From: Thinopyrum elongatum
Taxonomy: Eukaryota > Streptophyta > Magnoliopsida > Poales > Poaceae
Length of the DNA: 64,000 nt
Direction: 5' to 3'
NCBI GenBank assembly: GCA_011799875.1
Contig: CM022298.1
Coordinates: forward strand, 492,445,180-492,509,179
Shown: positions 22,265 through 35,200 of the stretch, in pieces
How the letters are laid out: each line of letters opens with the position of its first letter
How positions within the stretch are numbered: position 1 is the stretch's first letter
Position numbers and translations under genes: made by a program
The notes under the pieces: model-generated
Databases searched by the model: none
What the model was told of the DNA's origin: nothing
What the model saw: only the letters and a program-made list of their open reading frames with translations

Positions 22265-22615
22265 TTATGAAGGAAAATTTGTATTGACAACAGTTTTAGA
22301 TAGCAGGAGACGCCTAGCCTGCTCTGCCTCTACTAGCTTCTTTCTGGCTTCTTCCATCTCTTCTTTGGCTTGGGTGAAGAGAGCATCTGATTGCTCTTTT
22401 CGCTTCTTCAGGAACTCAGCTACATTCTCAAGGGCTGCTGCACGCTTTCTTTCAGCCTTTACTAGAGCCACGAGGACATGAACAGTTGACGACTCCACCT
22501 GGCTTGTGTGTAATCCAGCATCATCTCGGAATTTGCACCTTGTGTCTAATCCAGCATCATTAGGGAATGGGCACCTTGTGTGTAATCCAGCCTCATTTTG
22601 GAAACATGATCTCAA
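22265..22615 (-). CDS. Coiled-coil ORF with short peptide repeats, possible last exon
   Basis: On the minus strand the product has three imperfect copies of a 12-residue unit (NEAGLHTRC, NDAGLDTRC, DDAGLHTS), then a highly charged helical stretch of about 60 residues rich in K, E, A and L (VKAERKRAAALENVAEFLKK onwards) that looks like a coiled coil. Upstream on the minus strand, exon-like segments with GT donor signals occur near 22930-23040 and 23110-23160, so this may be the 3' exon of a larger gene. The family is not recognised. The 36-bp DNA repeat behind the peptide repeat is visible at about 22505-22600. Confidence 0.45.
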   Translation of the reverse strand: MRSCFQNEAGLHTRCPFPNDAGLDTRCKFRDDAGLHTSQVESSTVHVLVALVKAERKRAAALENVAEFLKKRKEQSDALFTQAKEEMEEARKKLVEAEQARRLLLSKTVVNTNFPS

Positions 22616-23357
22616 GGTTGACCATACTTCCCTCCTCGCAGGAACTGCATCCTGACATGAAGTTACTTCTTTTTTAGATCAATACCCAGAGCAACCCAGA
22701 TCCATTTAGTAGAAGCCAGATAAACCGGACTCGGAGAAGTGAATTCAAAAGGAGAAATATAAAAACAGACTCCAAGGTGAGAACACCCACTTCCTACATC
22801 AAGCTAAAAACGAAAGCATTAGGACGATTAAGACTCTTCTTATTACACATCGAAGAACACGAGGCTAAGAGAAACAGAAACTACAACATATACACATCAA
22901 AGAACACGAGGCTAAACGAAAGTAATTGAAAGGGTGTTACTTACCAAAGCTCATTTTACAGGTTCGGTGCAGCTCCTCTTTAACTTGCCACGTTCCTTGA
23001 AGATGTCCCCAATATCCCGTGTTTGGTCTTCATTGCTCCTCTGCATGTTCGCACTCGTGGTTTTAAAATCTCAACATGGCAAGAAAAATATAGTAATACT
23101 CACGCACCTTGTGGGCAACATTAAAGCACTCATCTGCCATGTTAGAGCATCCCCAATAGAAGTGCAAAGCACGACGCGTTAAAAAAGCATTTACAGCACC
23201 GGAATAGCCAATTTTTGCGGGCCGCGGAGTGCTGACTCCAGCGGCTGCTGCAAAAATTGCACGCGTGCGCCGCTCTAGCAGACGTGCTATATTTTTCTCC
23301 TTTCTACTCTGACTCGATACACATTCGACTCCGAGTCGATACTGGCATAGATAGATA

Positions 23358-23597
23358 CAAGCAAGATGCCGTGCATTGCACGTAACATCAAGATGCGTTT
23401 GTATGAGTAGTTTATCTTGTGAGAGAAACGGATGAACGAGGGAAGGCCTTATTTGCAAATGTGGAGAAGGGTGTGGGTATCTTTTTGCAAATTTGCCATA
23501 GCTTCCTTCCTATCCGTCAGATATAAATCGGACGGCCTATATTGCAGGATGGCAGGCACACCATCATCACCAACTCTATTTTTTATAAGAGTAGAGA
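23358..23597 (-). mobile_element. Short non-autonomous Helitron, copy B
   Basis: 240 bp, nearly identical to copies A and C. The 3' terminus is mutated from CTAG to CTTG, and the hairpin is also altered (gccgtgcattgcacg). Confidence 0.7.
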
Positions 23598-23661
23598 GTA
23601 GAGACATAGATAGTTCTCAGCATAGATATAGCATAGATAGATAAAAAAATAGATAGTTCAA

Positions 23662-24246
23662 CTACTCCTCGTCGTCCGACTCCTCCACGGTGATGTCCTC
23701 CTCCGACGTCTCAATGTAGGCATCAAGATACCGATCGTCGTCGGAGTCCCGGGGCGACGCTGCGCCTATCTTGATGTTGAATTGAGCGGCCGCCTTCCGC
23801 GTACGCTTGTCCTCGTGATAGGCGGCTCGCTTCGCCATCCTCTTCTCCCTCTCCACCCTCCTTTGCTCGTAGAACTCGCGCTTGTTGATGATGTCCTGCG
23901 GGAAGCATTGGCACCACAGTGCCATGGCTTCCTTGTCCATCTCGGCGATGCTGAGACGGTGCTTCCACCTCCAGTTGTCGTGACGATCCTCGTCGATGAT
24001 AAGCCGTGGCGGAGGCGCGAGCTCCTACGCCCGCTCCCGCGTCGGCACGTTGGGGAAGTTCAATGCTCTATGACGCCACCGGAGGCACCACGCCGCCGCG
24101 TCGTACGCGTGGGCAGCCTCGTGGGCGGTGTCGAAAGTGCTAAGGCCGAGGTGCATCCCACGGAACCGGATCTCGGCGGAGAAGCTGCCGGAGGGGCGCG
24201 CGCAGACGCCGCGGTATCCCCAAGTTTCCCGACGACGCGGCGGCAT
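23662..24246 (-). pseudogene. AP2/ERF-domain-like pseudogene
   Basis: The minus strand has a TATA box (tttataaaatcc, about 24354-24363), then an ATG at 24246 and a 195-codon frame broken by one in-frame TAG at 24025-24027. Residues 10-60 match an AP2/ERF domain: GYRGV, SAEIRF, LGLSTFDTAHEAAHAYDAAAW and LNFP. The WLG of plant ERFs is LGL here. The rest is basic (REKRMAKRAAYHEDKR) with an acidic C-terminus (SDDEE). Multicopy AP2-like ORFs of this kind occur in Triticeae repeat DNA. They may have been captured by a transposon. The stop makes this copy unlikely to be active. Confidence 0.7.
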
Positions 24247-24495
24247 GGTGGCACGGCGGCGGCGAGGCAAGAAATAGCGGGAAGAGAGCGGTGGCGAGGC
24301 ACAGAGTGGGGAGAGAGCGGTGGCAAGGCACAGAGTGGTGGGAGGGCGTTGGATTTTATAAAGCGCGTCGGACGCCGCGCGCCAAAACTAGCGCGCGCCC
24401 AGCCGCTTTTTCCCGCGCGCGCGCGATCCTTTCCCGACGTCCCTGCTATCTCTACTCTCTTCTCTACTCTTATATTTATTTTATATTTATATTTA

Positions 24496-24736
24496 TCTCT
24501 ACTCTTATAAAAAATAGCGTTGGTGATGATGGTGTGCCTGCCATCCTGCAATATAGGCCGTCCGATTTATATCCGACAGATAGGAAGGAAACTATGGCAA
24601 TTTTGCAAAAAGATACCCACACCCCTCTCCACATTTGCAAATAAGGCCTTCCCTCATTCATCCTTTTCTCTCGCAAGATAAACTACTCATACAAATGCAT
24701 CTTGATGTTCCGTGCAACGCATGGGCATCTTGCTAG
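24496..24736 (+). mobile_element. Short non-autonomous Helitron, copy C
   Basis: 241 bp from TCTCTACTC (preceded by A) to gcatcttgCTAG (followed by T), with the 3' hairpin ccgtgcaacgcatgg. A second partial 5' terminus (tctctactctcttctctactctta) lies just upstream at about 24452-24477. Confidence 0.78.
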
Positions 24737-25557
24737 TTCTAAAAAACTTTCCATCATTTGCCACACTACTGGTTGCAGATGAAGAACCTACCCAAGCACA
24801 ACGCAATACAGGAGCGACGCACAATTACAAGGTGATATTCTGTTGGACAATGCAAGCTATAACCAATTACTTTTACGGGAACAATAGCAACCAGGAAATT
24901 TGAAGGGTAGGTATGAACAAAATTGGAACTGCACAAGTACTGCTAAGAGATTCAATACACACATTACCAATCGAGGAGGAGTACGATGGTCGCGGCGGCC
25001 TTTGTGCATCATGGTCAGCAACGGGAGTCAGTTCATTGTCCATGACGGTGGTGCTTCTGCGCTTGGCGTCGGCTTCCGGGATGCAGATGCGAGACCGTGG
25101 AAGACGGTGCCGCGGAAGAGGCTCCGTGTACGACGACGATGGTGGACCGGCTCCAGTGCGGCGTACGACGTCGTCGATGAGGCAGATGCACTGCGGTGGA
25201 CGAGTGCGCCGATGTAGAAGGGGAGGAGCATGAAGGCTGCAGTGCCGTGGAGAAGTCTATTTTGCGGTGGGGATAGAAAATGGGGAGTATTCAGGTGCAC
25301 TACTCTGGGTGCCGGGGTGGGGTTGGCTGGGTAGGGTGAACCTGAAGTTACCAAAACAGCCCCTACCAACCATCATCCGTAGACCTGTTCCGAAGGGTAT
25401 GATGGTAACTTCGCACTGCTCGAATCAGGGTCTCGGGAGATTTTCCCGCCGACCTCAAAACTTTGTAACACTGAACTCCCCGTTTGGCGTGTTGGGTGAT
25501 TGGGCTAAGCAACTAGCGAGTAGTACTAGTAGTTAGTCGTACTAGTAACTACTAGTA
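24737..25557. other. Unassigned sequence
   Basis: A minus-strand open frame at 25028-25369 is arginine- and serine-rich, and no domain is recognised. It could be a gene remnant. The remainder shows no signal. Confidence 0.4.
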
Positions 25558-25813
25558 CTCCATCCATTTTGATTAACTCTGCATATTAGGTTTGACCGAA
25601 GTCAAACTTCCTAAACTTTGACCAAGTTTATAGAAAAATATAAACATTTACCATAACAAATATGTATGATGTGAAAGTACATTCAATAATGAATCTAATG
25701 GTATTTATTTGTTATTGTATATGTTAATATTTTTTGTTATAAACTTTGTGAGAGTTTACAAAACTTGACTTTAACCAATGCTAATACGCGGACTTAAATA
25801 AAAACGGAGGGAG
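25558..25813. repeat. Stowaway-type MITE
   Basis: 256 bp flanked by TA on both sides. The TIRs read ctccatccattttgattaa and its complement near ...taaaaacggagggag, and the interior is AT-rich. These are the standard Stowaway (Tc1/Mariner) features. Confidence 0.85.
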
Positions 25814-25815
25814 TA

Positions 25816-26475
25816 CACATTTGTTTTCTTAGTTTGTAGTGGAATTAATCATTTGTTGTAATCGTGAAATAAATATGTTAGGCTACTGACTTTGAATGTA
25901 ATGGTTTATACAATTCAATAGTTAGAATCATTGTTGAATTCCAAGATGTATACGAGGTCTATAGTACTTCACAATATGCTCAAACTCATATAATCCCAGT
26001 CGAATGAAAATCTAAATGCATTTCATAGTTATTACTTTGTAGGATGCAACAAAACCAACCATAACTCTACATGATCCATTATAAAAGCAACATTTTGAAC
26101 ACATCCCAGTGTGTGAATGAAACATGCAGAGAGAGCTTGCGAAGATAGAATAGATAGGGCGGGAAAGATTGTATGTATGTGGGCGAGAGAGTAGGAGACA
26201 AACCTAACGAGAGAGAGAGAGAGAGAGAGAGGAAGAAGTTAGGTCTGTGAGAAAGATGGAGACATGTAATATACGTGAGATGCGTGTGCATCCGGATTTT
26301 GTACACGTGGAAGGAGAAGAGACAACGGGTTTGATGAGAGAGCTAGAAAAACATGGATGAGAGGGGAAGGATCTCGTGGGTTGAGGGATTGATAATTTTG
26401 TGCGGGAGAGAGAGGGGGGGAGGAGTCAGTCATCACATCATCTTGCTTCCAAATGGCCCCGCATTCCCTAGTGCA
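25816..26475. other. AT-rich then GA-rich sequence before the outer Gypsy element
   Basis: A (GA)n microsatellite is at 26209-26231. Nothing else is recognised. Confidence 0.6.
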
Positions 26476-26651
26476 TTCGAACACTGGGGCATGTGCGAAG
26501 AACTCAATCTCCCCAGCCTACCAACTCGCCGCTCTCACGACCTAGCTCGATGAACAGGAAGAGGAAAGGAAACACGGCAGTTTACCCAGGTTCGGGCCAC
26601 CTTGCGGTGTAAGGCCCTACTCCTGCTTTGATGTGGATTAGCCTCGCGAGG

Positions 26652-28172
26652 TGATGACCCACAAGTATATGGGATCAATCGTAGTCCTTTCAATAAGTAA
26701 GAGTGTCGAACCCAACGAGGAGCAGAAGGAAATGACAAGTGGTTTTCAGCAAGGTATTCTCTGCAAGCACTGAAATTATAAGTAGCGAGTAGTTTGATAG
26801 CAAGATAATTTGTAACGAGCAAGTAACGATAATAGTAACAAAAGTGCAGCAAGGTAGCCCAATCCTTTTGAGGCAAAGGACAGGCCAAGACGGTCTCTTA
26901 TGATAAGCAAAGCGTTCTTGAGGGTACACGGGAATTTCATCTAGTCACTTTCATCATGTTGGTTTGATTTGTGTTCACTACTTTGCTAATTTGATATGTG
27001 GGTGGACCGGTGCTTAGGTGTTGTTCTTACTTGAAAAAACCTCCTACTTATGATTAACCCCCTTGCAAGCATCCGCAACTACGAGAAAAGTATTAAGAAT
27101 AAATTCTAACCATAGCATTAAACTTTTGGATCCAAATCGGTCCCTTACGGAATAGCGCATAAACCAGGGTTTAAGCTTCTGTCACTCTAGCAACCCATCA
27201 TCTAATAACTACTCCACAATGCATTCCCTTAGGCCCAAATATGGTGAAGTGTCATGTAGTCGACGTTCACATGACACCACTAAGGGAATCACAACATACA
27301 TACCATCAAAATATCGAACACATATCAAGTTCACATGATTACTTGCAACAAGATTTCTCCCGTGACCTCAAGAACAAAAGTAACTACTCACAAATGATAA
27401 TCATGCTCAAGATCAGAGGGGTATTAAATAGCATATTGGATCTGAACATATAATCTTCCACCAAATAAACCATATAGTGATCAACTACAAGATGTAATCA
27501 ACACTACTAGTCACCCACAAGCACCAATCTATAGTTTTGGTACAAAGATTGAACACAAGAGATGAACTAGGGTTTGAGAGGAGATGGTGTTGTTGAAGAT
27601 GTTGATGGATATTTCCCTCCCCAAGATGGGAGAGTTGTTGGTGATGATGATGATGATGATTTCCCCTTCCGGGAGGGAAGTTCCCCCGGCGGAATCGCTC
27701 TGCCAGAGGGCAAAAGTGCTCCTGCCCAAGTTCCGCCTCGAGACGGTGGCGTTCCGTCCCGAAAGTCCTCTCCTTATTTTTTTTCTAGGTCAAAATGACT
27801 TATATACCAGAAGATGGGCACCGGAGGTGGGCCGAGGGGAGCACAACCCACCAGGGCACGCCTGGGCTCCCTGGCGTGGCCAGGTGGGTTGTGCCCACCT
27901 GATGGGCCCCCTCTGGTACTTATTGACTCCAATATTTCTTATATATTCCATAAAAATTCCTCGTTAAGTTTTAGCTCATTTGGAGTTGTGCAGAATAGGT
28001 AGCCTGACGTAGCTTTTTCAGGTCCAGATTTCCAGCTGCCGGAATTCTCCCTCTTTGTGTGTACCTTGCATATTATGAGAGAAAAGGCATTAGAATTACT
28101 CCAAAAAGCATTATTATGCATAAAAACAATATAAATAACAGTAGGAAAACATGATGCAAAATGGACGTATCA
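26652..28172 (-). repeat. 3' LTR of nested Gypsy element
   Basis: 1521 bp, about the same length as the 5' LTR and very similar. Several differences are G/C to A/T changes in GC sites (for example the palindrome near 27840-27895), as expected from deamination of methylated cytosines. Confidence 0.93.
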
Positions 28173-29744
28173 ACTCCCCCAAGCTTAGACCTTGCTTGTC
28201 CTCAAGCGAAAACCGAAATCGAAAAACATGTCTACATGCTTAGAGAGAGAGGTGTCGATAAAAACAAAATACAGACATAGAATCATCATGTAAATTATTA
28301 TAACAGCAACAAACTTTAACAGAAAAATTTTATCATAGAACTTTTATCATAGACTTCGCAGGAAGGGTCACGTATTGGAGCCTTTTTGGCAAGTCCACAT
28401 ACTCAACCATCATATAGTCTTCTATGATTACTAACACTCACCTCATACACATGAGCAAAACATTTCAACCAGACACTTAGAAAGATAGGGGCTTATAATT
28501 TCGCCTCCCAACATACTCACCTCGAGGGTGATGTCAACAATAATAACTCATGCTACCCATATCCAACTGGATATATGTGCCTAGATCTTTCCTCACCACA
28601 TGATGCTTGCCAAAAGAGAAAAATAAAAAGGAATAGAGAGAAAAACTTTGACTCTTGCATAAAAGTAAATACATAAAAGTAAAAGATAGGCCCTTAGCAT
28701 AGGGAAGCAAAGGTTGCCATGCGCTTTTTGTTTGTATGCTCAATCCCTTAGTGCAAAAGAATGTTACGTTATATTGCCCCTTAGGATAGCAACCTTTATT
28801 ATGCAGTCTGTCACTTTTATTCTTTGCCATCACAAGTTCATACAACGCTCAATTTTCTCTTACACTAAATGATCTAACACTTTTAGATGCAATTTTTATT
28901 GCCTTATTGCACCGATGACAACTTACTTGAAGGATCTTACTCAATCCATAGGTAGGTATGGTGGACTCTCAAAATAAGATTTGGGTTTAAGGGTTTTTGG
29001 ATGCACAAGTAGTATCTCTACTTAGTGCGGAGTTTTTGGCTAGCAAAGACTGGGGACAAGCACCACATGTTAAAGGATCTATGACAATATAACTTCTATG
29101 TGAATATGAACAAACATAAATCATTACGTTGTCTTCCTTGTCCAACGTCAAGAATTTTGGCATATAATATTTTGATGGGGGCTCACAATCACAAAAGATT
29201 TCCAAGATAGTGTATTTGCATGTGAATCTTCTCTTCCCTTATTAATTCTTTCATGAATCGCATCATTGACCAATGCTATGTTTGTCAATCTCCAATAAAA
29301 TTTTCTACTTATACTCTTCCTTATGTGATGTCATTACTTACCATAAGATTAGCATATGATCTTTTTCATTTATTTCCTTTCTTTTTCTTGAACATGCAAG
29401 TAAAGAAAACTAAACTTTATTATATATCTCGCACACGATTACAAAGATAGATCACTAAGCAAACTCTCGAAAAGAAAGGGTCAAACTAAACTTTTATTCA
29501 TCTAAAGCAAAAGATAACTACGGATCAAACTAAAGTAAATAAAGGCAAAAGATAGTGGAGGTGATACGATACCGGGGCACCTCCCCCAAGCTTGGCGTAA
29601 GCCAAGGGGAGTGCCCATACCCAATACTCAATTTTCTTTTGGTGATGAAGTAGGAGGTGGTGGTGATGAAATCGTAGTGATCTTGTCCTTCTTTCTTAGC
29701 TTACGCTTGAGGATGAAATTTTCCTCCTTTAAATCACCAATCTA
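28173..29744 (-). other. Non-coding 3' region of nested Gypsy element
   Basis: Begins with the polypurine tract (minus: taagcttgggggagt) next to the LTR. There is no substantial ORF; the sequence is AT-rich. An env-like region, found in some Athila elements, is not recognisable. Confidence 0.7.
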
Positions 29745-30049
29745 CTACTCGAGCTCTAATATCTTTTTGCATAATTCCTGTTTGTTTTCCTGCAAGAGAC
29801 GAAAGGGGATAAACTGGACCTTAGGTTTCGTTGCTTTGTTGGGGAGAATTGACTTCTTGAACTCCACATGCATGTCCCCAGGTCGAGGCAATGGAACTTC
29901 AACTTCGTTTGAGCTTGTCTCCTCCTCCCCTTTAGGATCATAGTCTTCTTCTTCCTCCGAAGTGCAGCTATAGTGCTCCACATCCCCATAAACCTTGGGG
30001 TTTGCGATATAATCAGCAACATAGCTCTCACCCTCCGAGTCTTAGGATG
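29745..30049 (-). pseudogene. Small acidic ORF downstream of pol in nested Gypsy element
   Basis: From an ATG at 30049 the minus-strand frame runs about 101 codons with one TAA stop at the fourth codon. An alternative start at 29981 gives 78 residues. The product is acidic (EEEEDYDPKGEEE) and ends in a charged helix (QENKQELCKKILELE). ORFs of this type recur after pol in Athila-type wheat elements. The function is unknown. Confidence 0.45.
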
Positions 30050-30363
30050 ACATATTTTCAGATCTATCAGAAAACAACAAGAAAAGAAAACAGGAGATTT
30101 CTCCGTGATACGGAGGTCAATAGGTTCGGGGGGTATATAAAGATTTTTTTATCTTGGGAAATAAGCAAACGAAAGAAAAACGGAGTCCGGAAGGTACCCG
30201 AGGTGAGCACAACCCACCAGGGCGCGCCTGGCATGCCCATCAGGGGTGCCTTCCTGGTTGTTTCTTATTTTCCTAATTTTTGTTATATTCCAAAACTGAC
30301 AGAAAATATTTTTGCGGATTTTTTGGAGTCCGTTTACTTACCGTATCACGTACCTCCTCTTTT

Positions 30364-33300
30364 TCACGATTCTGGAGTGTTCTGGAAGGTTTCTTTTATG
30401 TGTTCTTCCGGTGTCATAGTTTGGATAATATTGCTTTCAACATTAATGGGCGTACCTAAGATATAATGTTTTATTCGTTGCCCATTAACAACCTTCGGGT
30501 TAGTACCTTCGGCATTATTTATTTTGATAGCTCCAGATCGATAAACCTCCTCGATAACATAGGGTCCTTCCCATTTGGAGAGGAGTTTTCCTGCAAAGAA
30601 TCTAAAACGAGAGTTGTAAAAAAGAACATATTCTCCAACTTTGAACTCACGCTTTTGGATTCTTTTATCAAGCCATCTTTTACCTTTTTCTTTAAATAAC
30701 TTGGCATTTTCATAAGCTTGGGTTCTCCATTCATCTAATGAGCTAATATCAAATAACCTCTTTTCACCGGCAAGTTTGAAATCATAGTTGAGTTCTTTAA
30801 TTGCCCAAAAAGCTTTATGTTCTAACTCAAGAGGTAAATGACAAGCTTTTCCATAAACCATTTTATAAGGAGACATACCCATAGGATTTTTATATGATGT
30901 TCTATAAGCCCAAAGTGCATCATCTAATTTCTTAGAGCAATTCTTCCGGGACCTATTGACAGTCTTTTGAAAAATTAATTTTATTTCTCTATTGCTAAGT
31001 TCAACTTAACCACTAGACTGAGGATGATAGGGTGATGCAATTCTATGGTTAACATCATACTTGGCAAGCATTTTACGGAAAGCACCATGAATAAAGTGTG
31101 AACCACCATCAGTCATTAAATATCTAGGGACTCCAAACCTTGGGAAAATAACTTCTTTAAGCATTTTAATAGAGGTGTTGTGATCATCACTACTAGTTGG
31201 AATAGCTTCTACCCACTTAGTAACATAATCAACAACAACAACCAAAATATGAGTATACCCATTAGAGGAAGGAAAAGGTCCCATGTAATAAAATCCCCAA
31301 ACATCAAATGGTTCAACAGCAAGTGAATAATTCATAGGCATTTCTTGACACTTACCGATATTACCTATTCTTTGACATTCATCACAAGATAAGACGAACT
31401 TACGAGCATCCTTGAAGAGAGTAGGCCAATAAAACCCAGATTGCAATACCTTGTGAGCAGTTCTATCTCCCGCATGATGTCCTCCATAAGCCTCGGAGTG
31501 ACATTTCCATAGGATTTGTCCATGTTCATGCTCCGGTACACAACGTCTAATAATACCATCTACCCCTTCTTTATAAAGGTGTGGGTCATCCCAAAAGAAA
31601 TGTCTTAAATCATAGAAGAATTTTTTCTTTTGTTGGTATGTGAAGCTAGGTGGTATATATTTAGCAACAATATAATTAGCATAGTCAGCATACCAAGGAG
31701 TATTATGAGAAACATTCATTGCAGCTAATTGTTCATCAGGAAAACTATCATTAATAGGTTGTGGGTCATCAAGAATATTTTCTAACCTAGACAAGTTATC
31801 AGCTACGAGGTTCTCAGCTCCCTTTCTATCAGTGATATGCAAATCAAATTCTTGTAGCAAGAGAACCCATCGAATGAGTCTAGGTTTAGCATCTTTCTTT
31901 TCCATAAGATATTTAATAGCAGCATGATCGGTGTGAACAATCACTTTAGAATCAACAATGTAAGATCTAAATTTATCACAAGCAAACACCACTGCTAAGA
32001 ATTCCTTTTCAGTAGTAGCATAATTTCGTTGAGCACTGTCTAGAGTTTTACTAGCATAATGAATAACATTTAGTTTCTTATCAACTCTTTGTCCTAGAAC
32101 AGCACCAACAGCATAATCACTAGCATCACACATAATTTCAAAAGGCAAGTTCCAATCAGGTGGTTGAACAATAGGTGCAGAAATTAAGGCTTTCTTGAGT
32201 GTTTCAAAGGCTTCTAAACAATCATCATCAAAAACAAAAGGGATATCCTTTTGCAAAAGATTTGTAAGAGGCCTAGAAATTTTAGAAAAGTCTTTGATAA
32301 ATCTCCTATAGAACCCAGCATGACCTAGGAAACTACGAATACCTTTGATATCTTTAGGACATGGCATTTTCTCAATTGCATCAACCTTAGCTTTGTCAAC
32401 CTCAATACCTCTTTCAAAAAATTTATGGCCCAAAACAATACCTTCATTAACCATAAAGTGGCACTTCTCCTAATTCAAGACAAGATTTTTTTGCTCACAT
32501 CTCTACAAAACTCGATCAAGATTGCTTAAACAATCATCAAAAGACTTCCCATAAACGGAAAAGTCATCCATGAAAACCTCAACAATCTTTTCACAAAAGT
32601 CAGAGAATATAACAGTCATACATCTTTGAAAGGTAGCAGGCGCATTGCATAAACCAAAAGGCATACGTCTATAAGCATAAGTTCCAAAAGGACAAGTAAA
32701 AGTGGTCTTTTCTTGATCAGGTTGAGAAACAGGTATTTGTGAAAAACCAGAATATCCTTCAAGGAAGCAAAAATGTGTATGCTTAGATAATCTTTCTAGC
32801 ATTTGATCAATAAAAGGCATAGGGTAATGATCTTTTCTAGTTGCTTTGTTTAATTTTCTAAAATCAATTACCATTCTATAGCCAGTGACAATTCTTTGTG
32901 GAATAAGTTCATTCTTATCATTAGGAACAACAGTAATACCTCCTTTCTTAGGAACACAATGAACAGGACTTACCCATCTACTATCAGCTATAGGATAGAT
33001 TATACCTGCTTCCAGAAGTTTTAATATTTCCGTTCTTACCACTTCTTTCATCTTCGGATTTAACCGATGTTGGTGATCAACAACAGGTTTAGCATCAGGT
33101 TCCATATTAATCTTGTGCTGACATAGAGTGGAACTGATGCCCTTAAGATCATCAAGAGTATATCCAATAGCAGCTTGGTGCTTCCTTAGAACTTTCAATA
33201 ATCTTTCTTCTTCATGTTCTGAAAGGTTAGCACTAATAATAACAGGATATATCTTCTTCTCATCAAGATAAGCATATTTCAAAGTGTCTGGCAATTGTTT

Positions 33301-35109
33301 TAATTCAAACACAGGATCACCTTTAGGTGGAGGAGGACCTCCTAGAGTTTCAATAGGCAAATTGTGCTTAAGCAGAGGTTGTTGTTCGAACAAGATTCTA
33401 TCTATTTCATTTCTTTCATGCATATGTAAATCATTTTCATGGTCTAGCAGATATTGTTCTAAAGGATCAGTAGGAGGTACAGCAATAGAAGCAAGACCAA
33501 TAATTTCATCCTTACTAGGCAATTCTTTTTTATGAGGTTTTCTACTAAACTTGGAAAAATTGAACTCATGAGACTCATCACCAAAGCTAACACCGACAGT
33601 TTGTTTCTCACAATCTATTTTAGCATTAACGGTGTTCAAGAAAGGTCTACCAAAGATAATGGGACAAAAGTCATCTTGTGGTGAGCCAAGGACAAGAAAA
33701 TCAGTAGGGTATTTTATTTTCCCACACAAGACTTCAACATCTCTAACAATCCCAAGAGGTGTGATGGTGTCTCTATTAGCAAGTTTAATACTAACATCTA
33801 TGTCTTCTATTTCAGCGGGTGCTATATCATTCATAATTTCTTGATATAAAGTAAAAGGAATAGCACTCACGCTAGCACCTATGTCACATAAACCATGATA
33901 ACAGTGATCTCCTATTTTAACTGAGACAACAGGCATGCCAACAACGGGTCTATGTTTATCTTTCCCATCGGGTTTGGCAATTCTAGCAGCTTCACCAACG
34001 AAGTAAATAACATGCCCATCAATATTATCGACCAAGATATCCTTAACCATAGCAACACTAGGTTCTACTTTGATTTGCTTAGGGAGTTTAGGTGCTTTGA
34101 TATTACTTCTACGGACCATAGTTGAAACCTTAGCATGTTCTTTTATCTTAACAGGGAAAGGTGGTTTCTCAATATAAGCAGTAGGAACAACTGGATCAAC
34201 ATTGTAGATGATAGTTTCTTCTTTAGCAACTACCGGTTCTTTAATTTATTCTTTAATAGGGGGATGATATTTAAACCACTTCTCTTTAGGGAGATCAACA
34301 TGAGTAGCAAAAGATTCACAAAAGGAGGCTACTATCTTAGAGTCTAGTCCATATTTAGTGCTAAACTTTTGAAAAGCACCGGTATTCATAAAAGATTTAA
34401 CACAATCAAACTTAAGCTTAATACCTGACTCTTTACCTTCGTCGAGTTCCCAATCTTCAGAGTTGCGTTTAATTCTTTCTAAAAGATCCCAGCTGAATTC
34501 AATAGTCTCATTCATAAAGGAACCAGTACAAGAAGTATCGAGCATGGATCGATCATTATGAGAAAGCCGAGCATAAAAATTCTGAATAATAATTTCTCTT
34601 GAGAGCTCATGGTTGGGGCATGAATATAACATTGACTTAAGCCTCCCCCAAGATAGAGCGATACTTTCTCCTTCACGAGGCCAAAAATTATATATATAAT
34701 TCCGATCACGATGAACTAGATGCATAGGATAATTTTTTTGGTGAAACTCCAATTTCAATCGATTCCAATTCCAAGATCCAATATCATCACATAGCCTATA
34801 CCATGCCAATGCTTTTCCCTTCAAAGATAAAGGGAAAACCTTCTTCTTAGCTTCATCTCCGGGTAAACCTGCAAGCTTAAATAATCCATAAATTTCTTCC
34901 ACATATATCAAGTGCATATCAGGATGTTCGGTTCCATCTCCTGCATAAGGATTAGCTAGCAGTTGTTCTATCATACCCGAAGGAATTTCATATTCAATAT
35001 TTTCAGTAGCTGCAGTGGGTTGAGGGGCAACTAATTGTGGTTCCGATCGAGGTGAAGATACCCCGAACAAACCCCTCAAAGGATTGTTCTCCATAGTAAC
35101 AAGTAACAA
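30364..35109 (-). pseudogene. Gag-pol polyprotein of nested Athila-type element, four stop codons
   Basis: One continuous frame of about 1,580 codons. The gag region (35109-34246) has the Retrotrans_gag fold pattern (KGKALAWYRLC). The protease has CDIGASVSAIP, where the catalytic DTG or DLG is DIG. The RT has FMDDFSVYG, but its usual LDGYSG is LEGYSG. RNase H has [13 protein letters not shown] and the HTDH block. The integrase has an H2C2 finger (HGQILWKCH...CDEC), but its first catalytic Asp is replaced (WGFYYMGPF instead of GIDFMGPF). Stops are at 34246, 32503, 32470 and 31006. The C-terminal part continues to 30364. No chromodomain is seen. Confidence 0.93.
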
Positions 35110-35170
35110 TAAATTTCAACACGTAGTAATAATTTTTCCTTACCAATTTCCACTTACCAAGAGCGCTTCA

Positions 35171-35190
35171 CTCCCCGGCAACGGCGCCAG
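35171..35190 (-). promoter_or_regulatory. Primer binding site of nested Gypsy element
   Basis: ctggcgccgttgccggggag on the minus strand, complementary to the tRNA-Asp 3' end, ten bases from the LTR boundary. Confidence 0.9.
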
Positions 35191-35200
35191 AAAAGAGCCT

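Larger units (their letters stand above)
23143..24495 (-). mobile_element. Probable transposon remnant bearing an AP2-like gene
   Basis: The left edge carries agagcatccccaatag, a common plant transposon-terminus motif. The interior has GC-rich inverted-looking blocks and the AP2-like pseudogene. The matching right terminus is missing where Helitron C lies. Helitron B is inserted within it. The superfamily is not determined. Confidence 0.35.

Noticed and set aside
28173..29744. Envelope-like gene in the nested Athila-type element
   Set aside because: No long ORF or membrane-protein pattern is present in the expected region.
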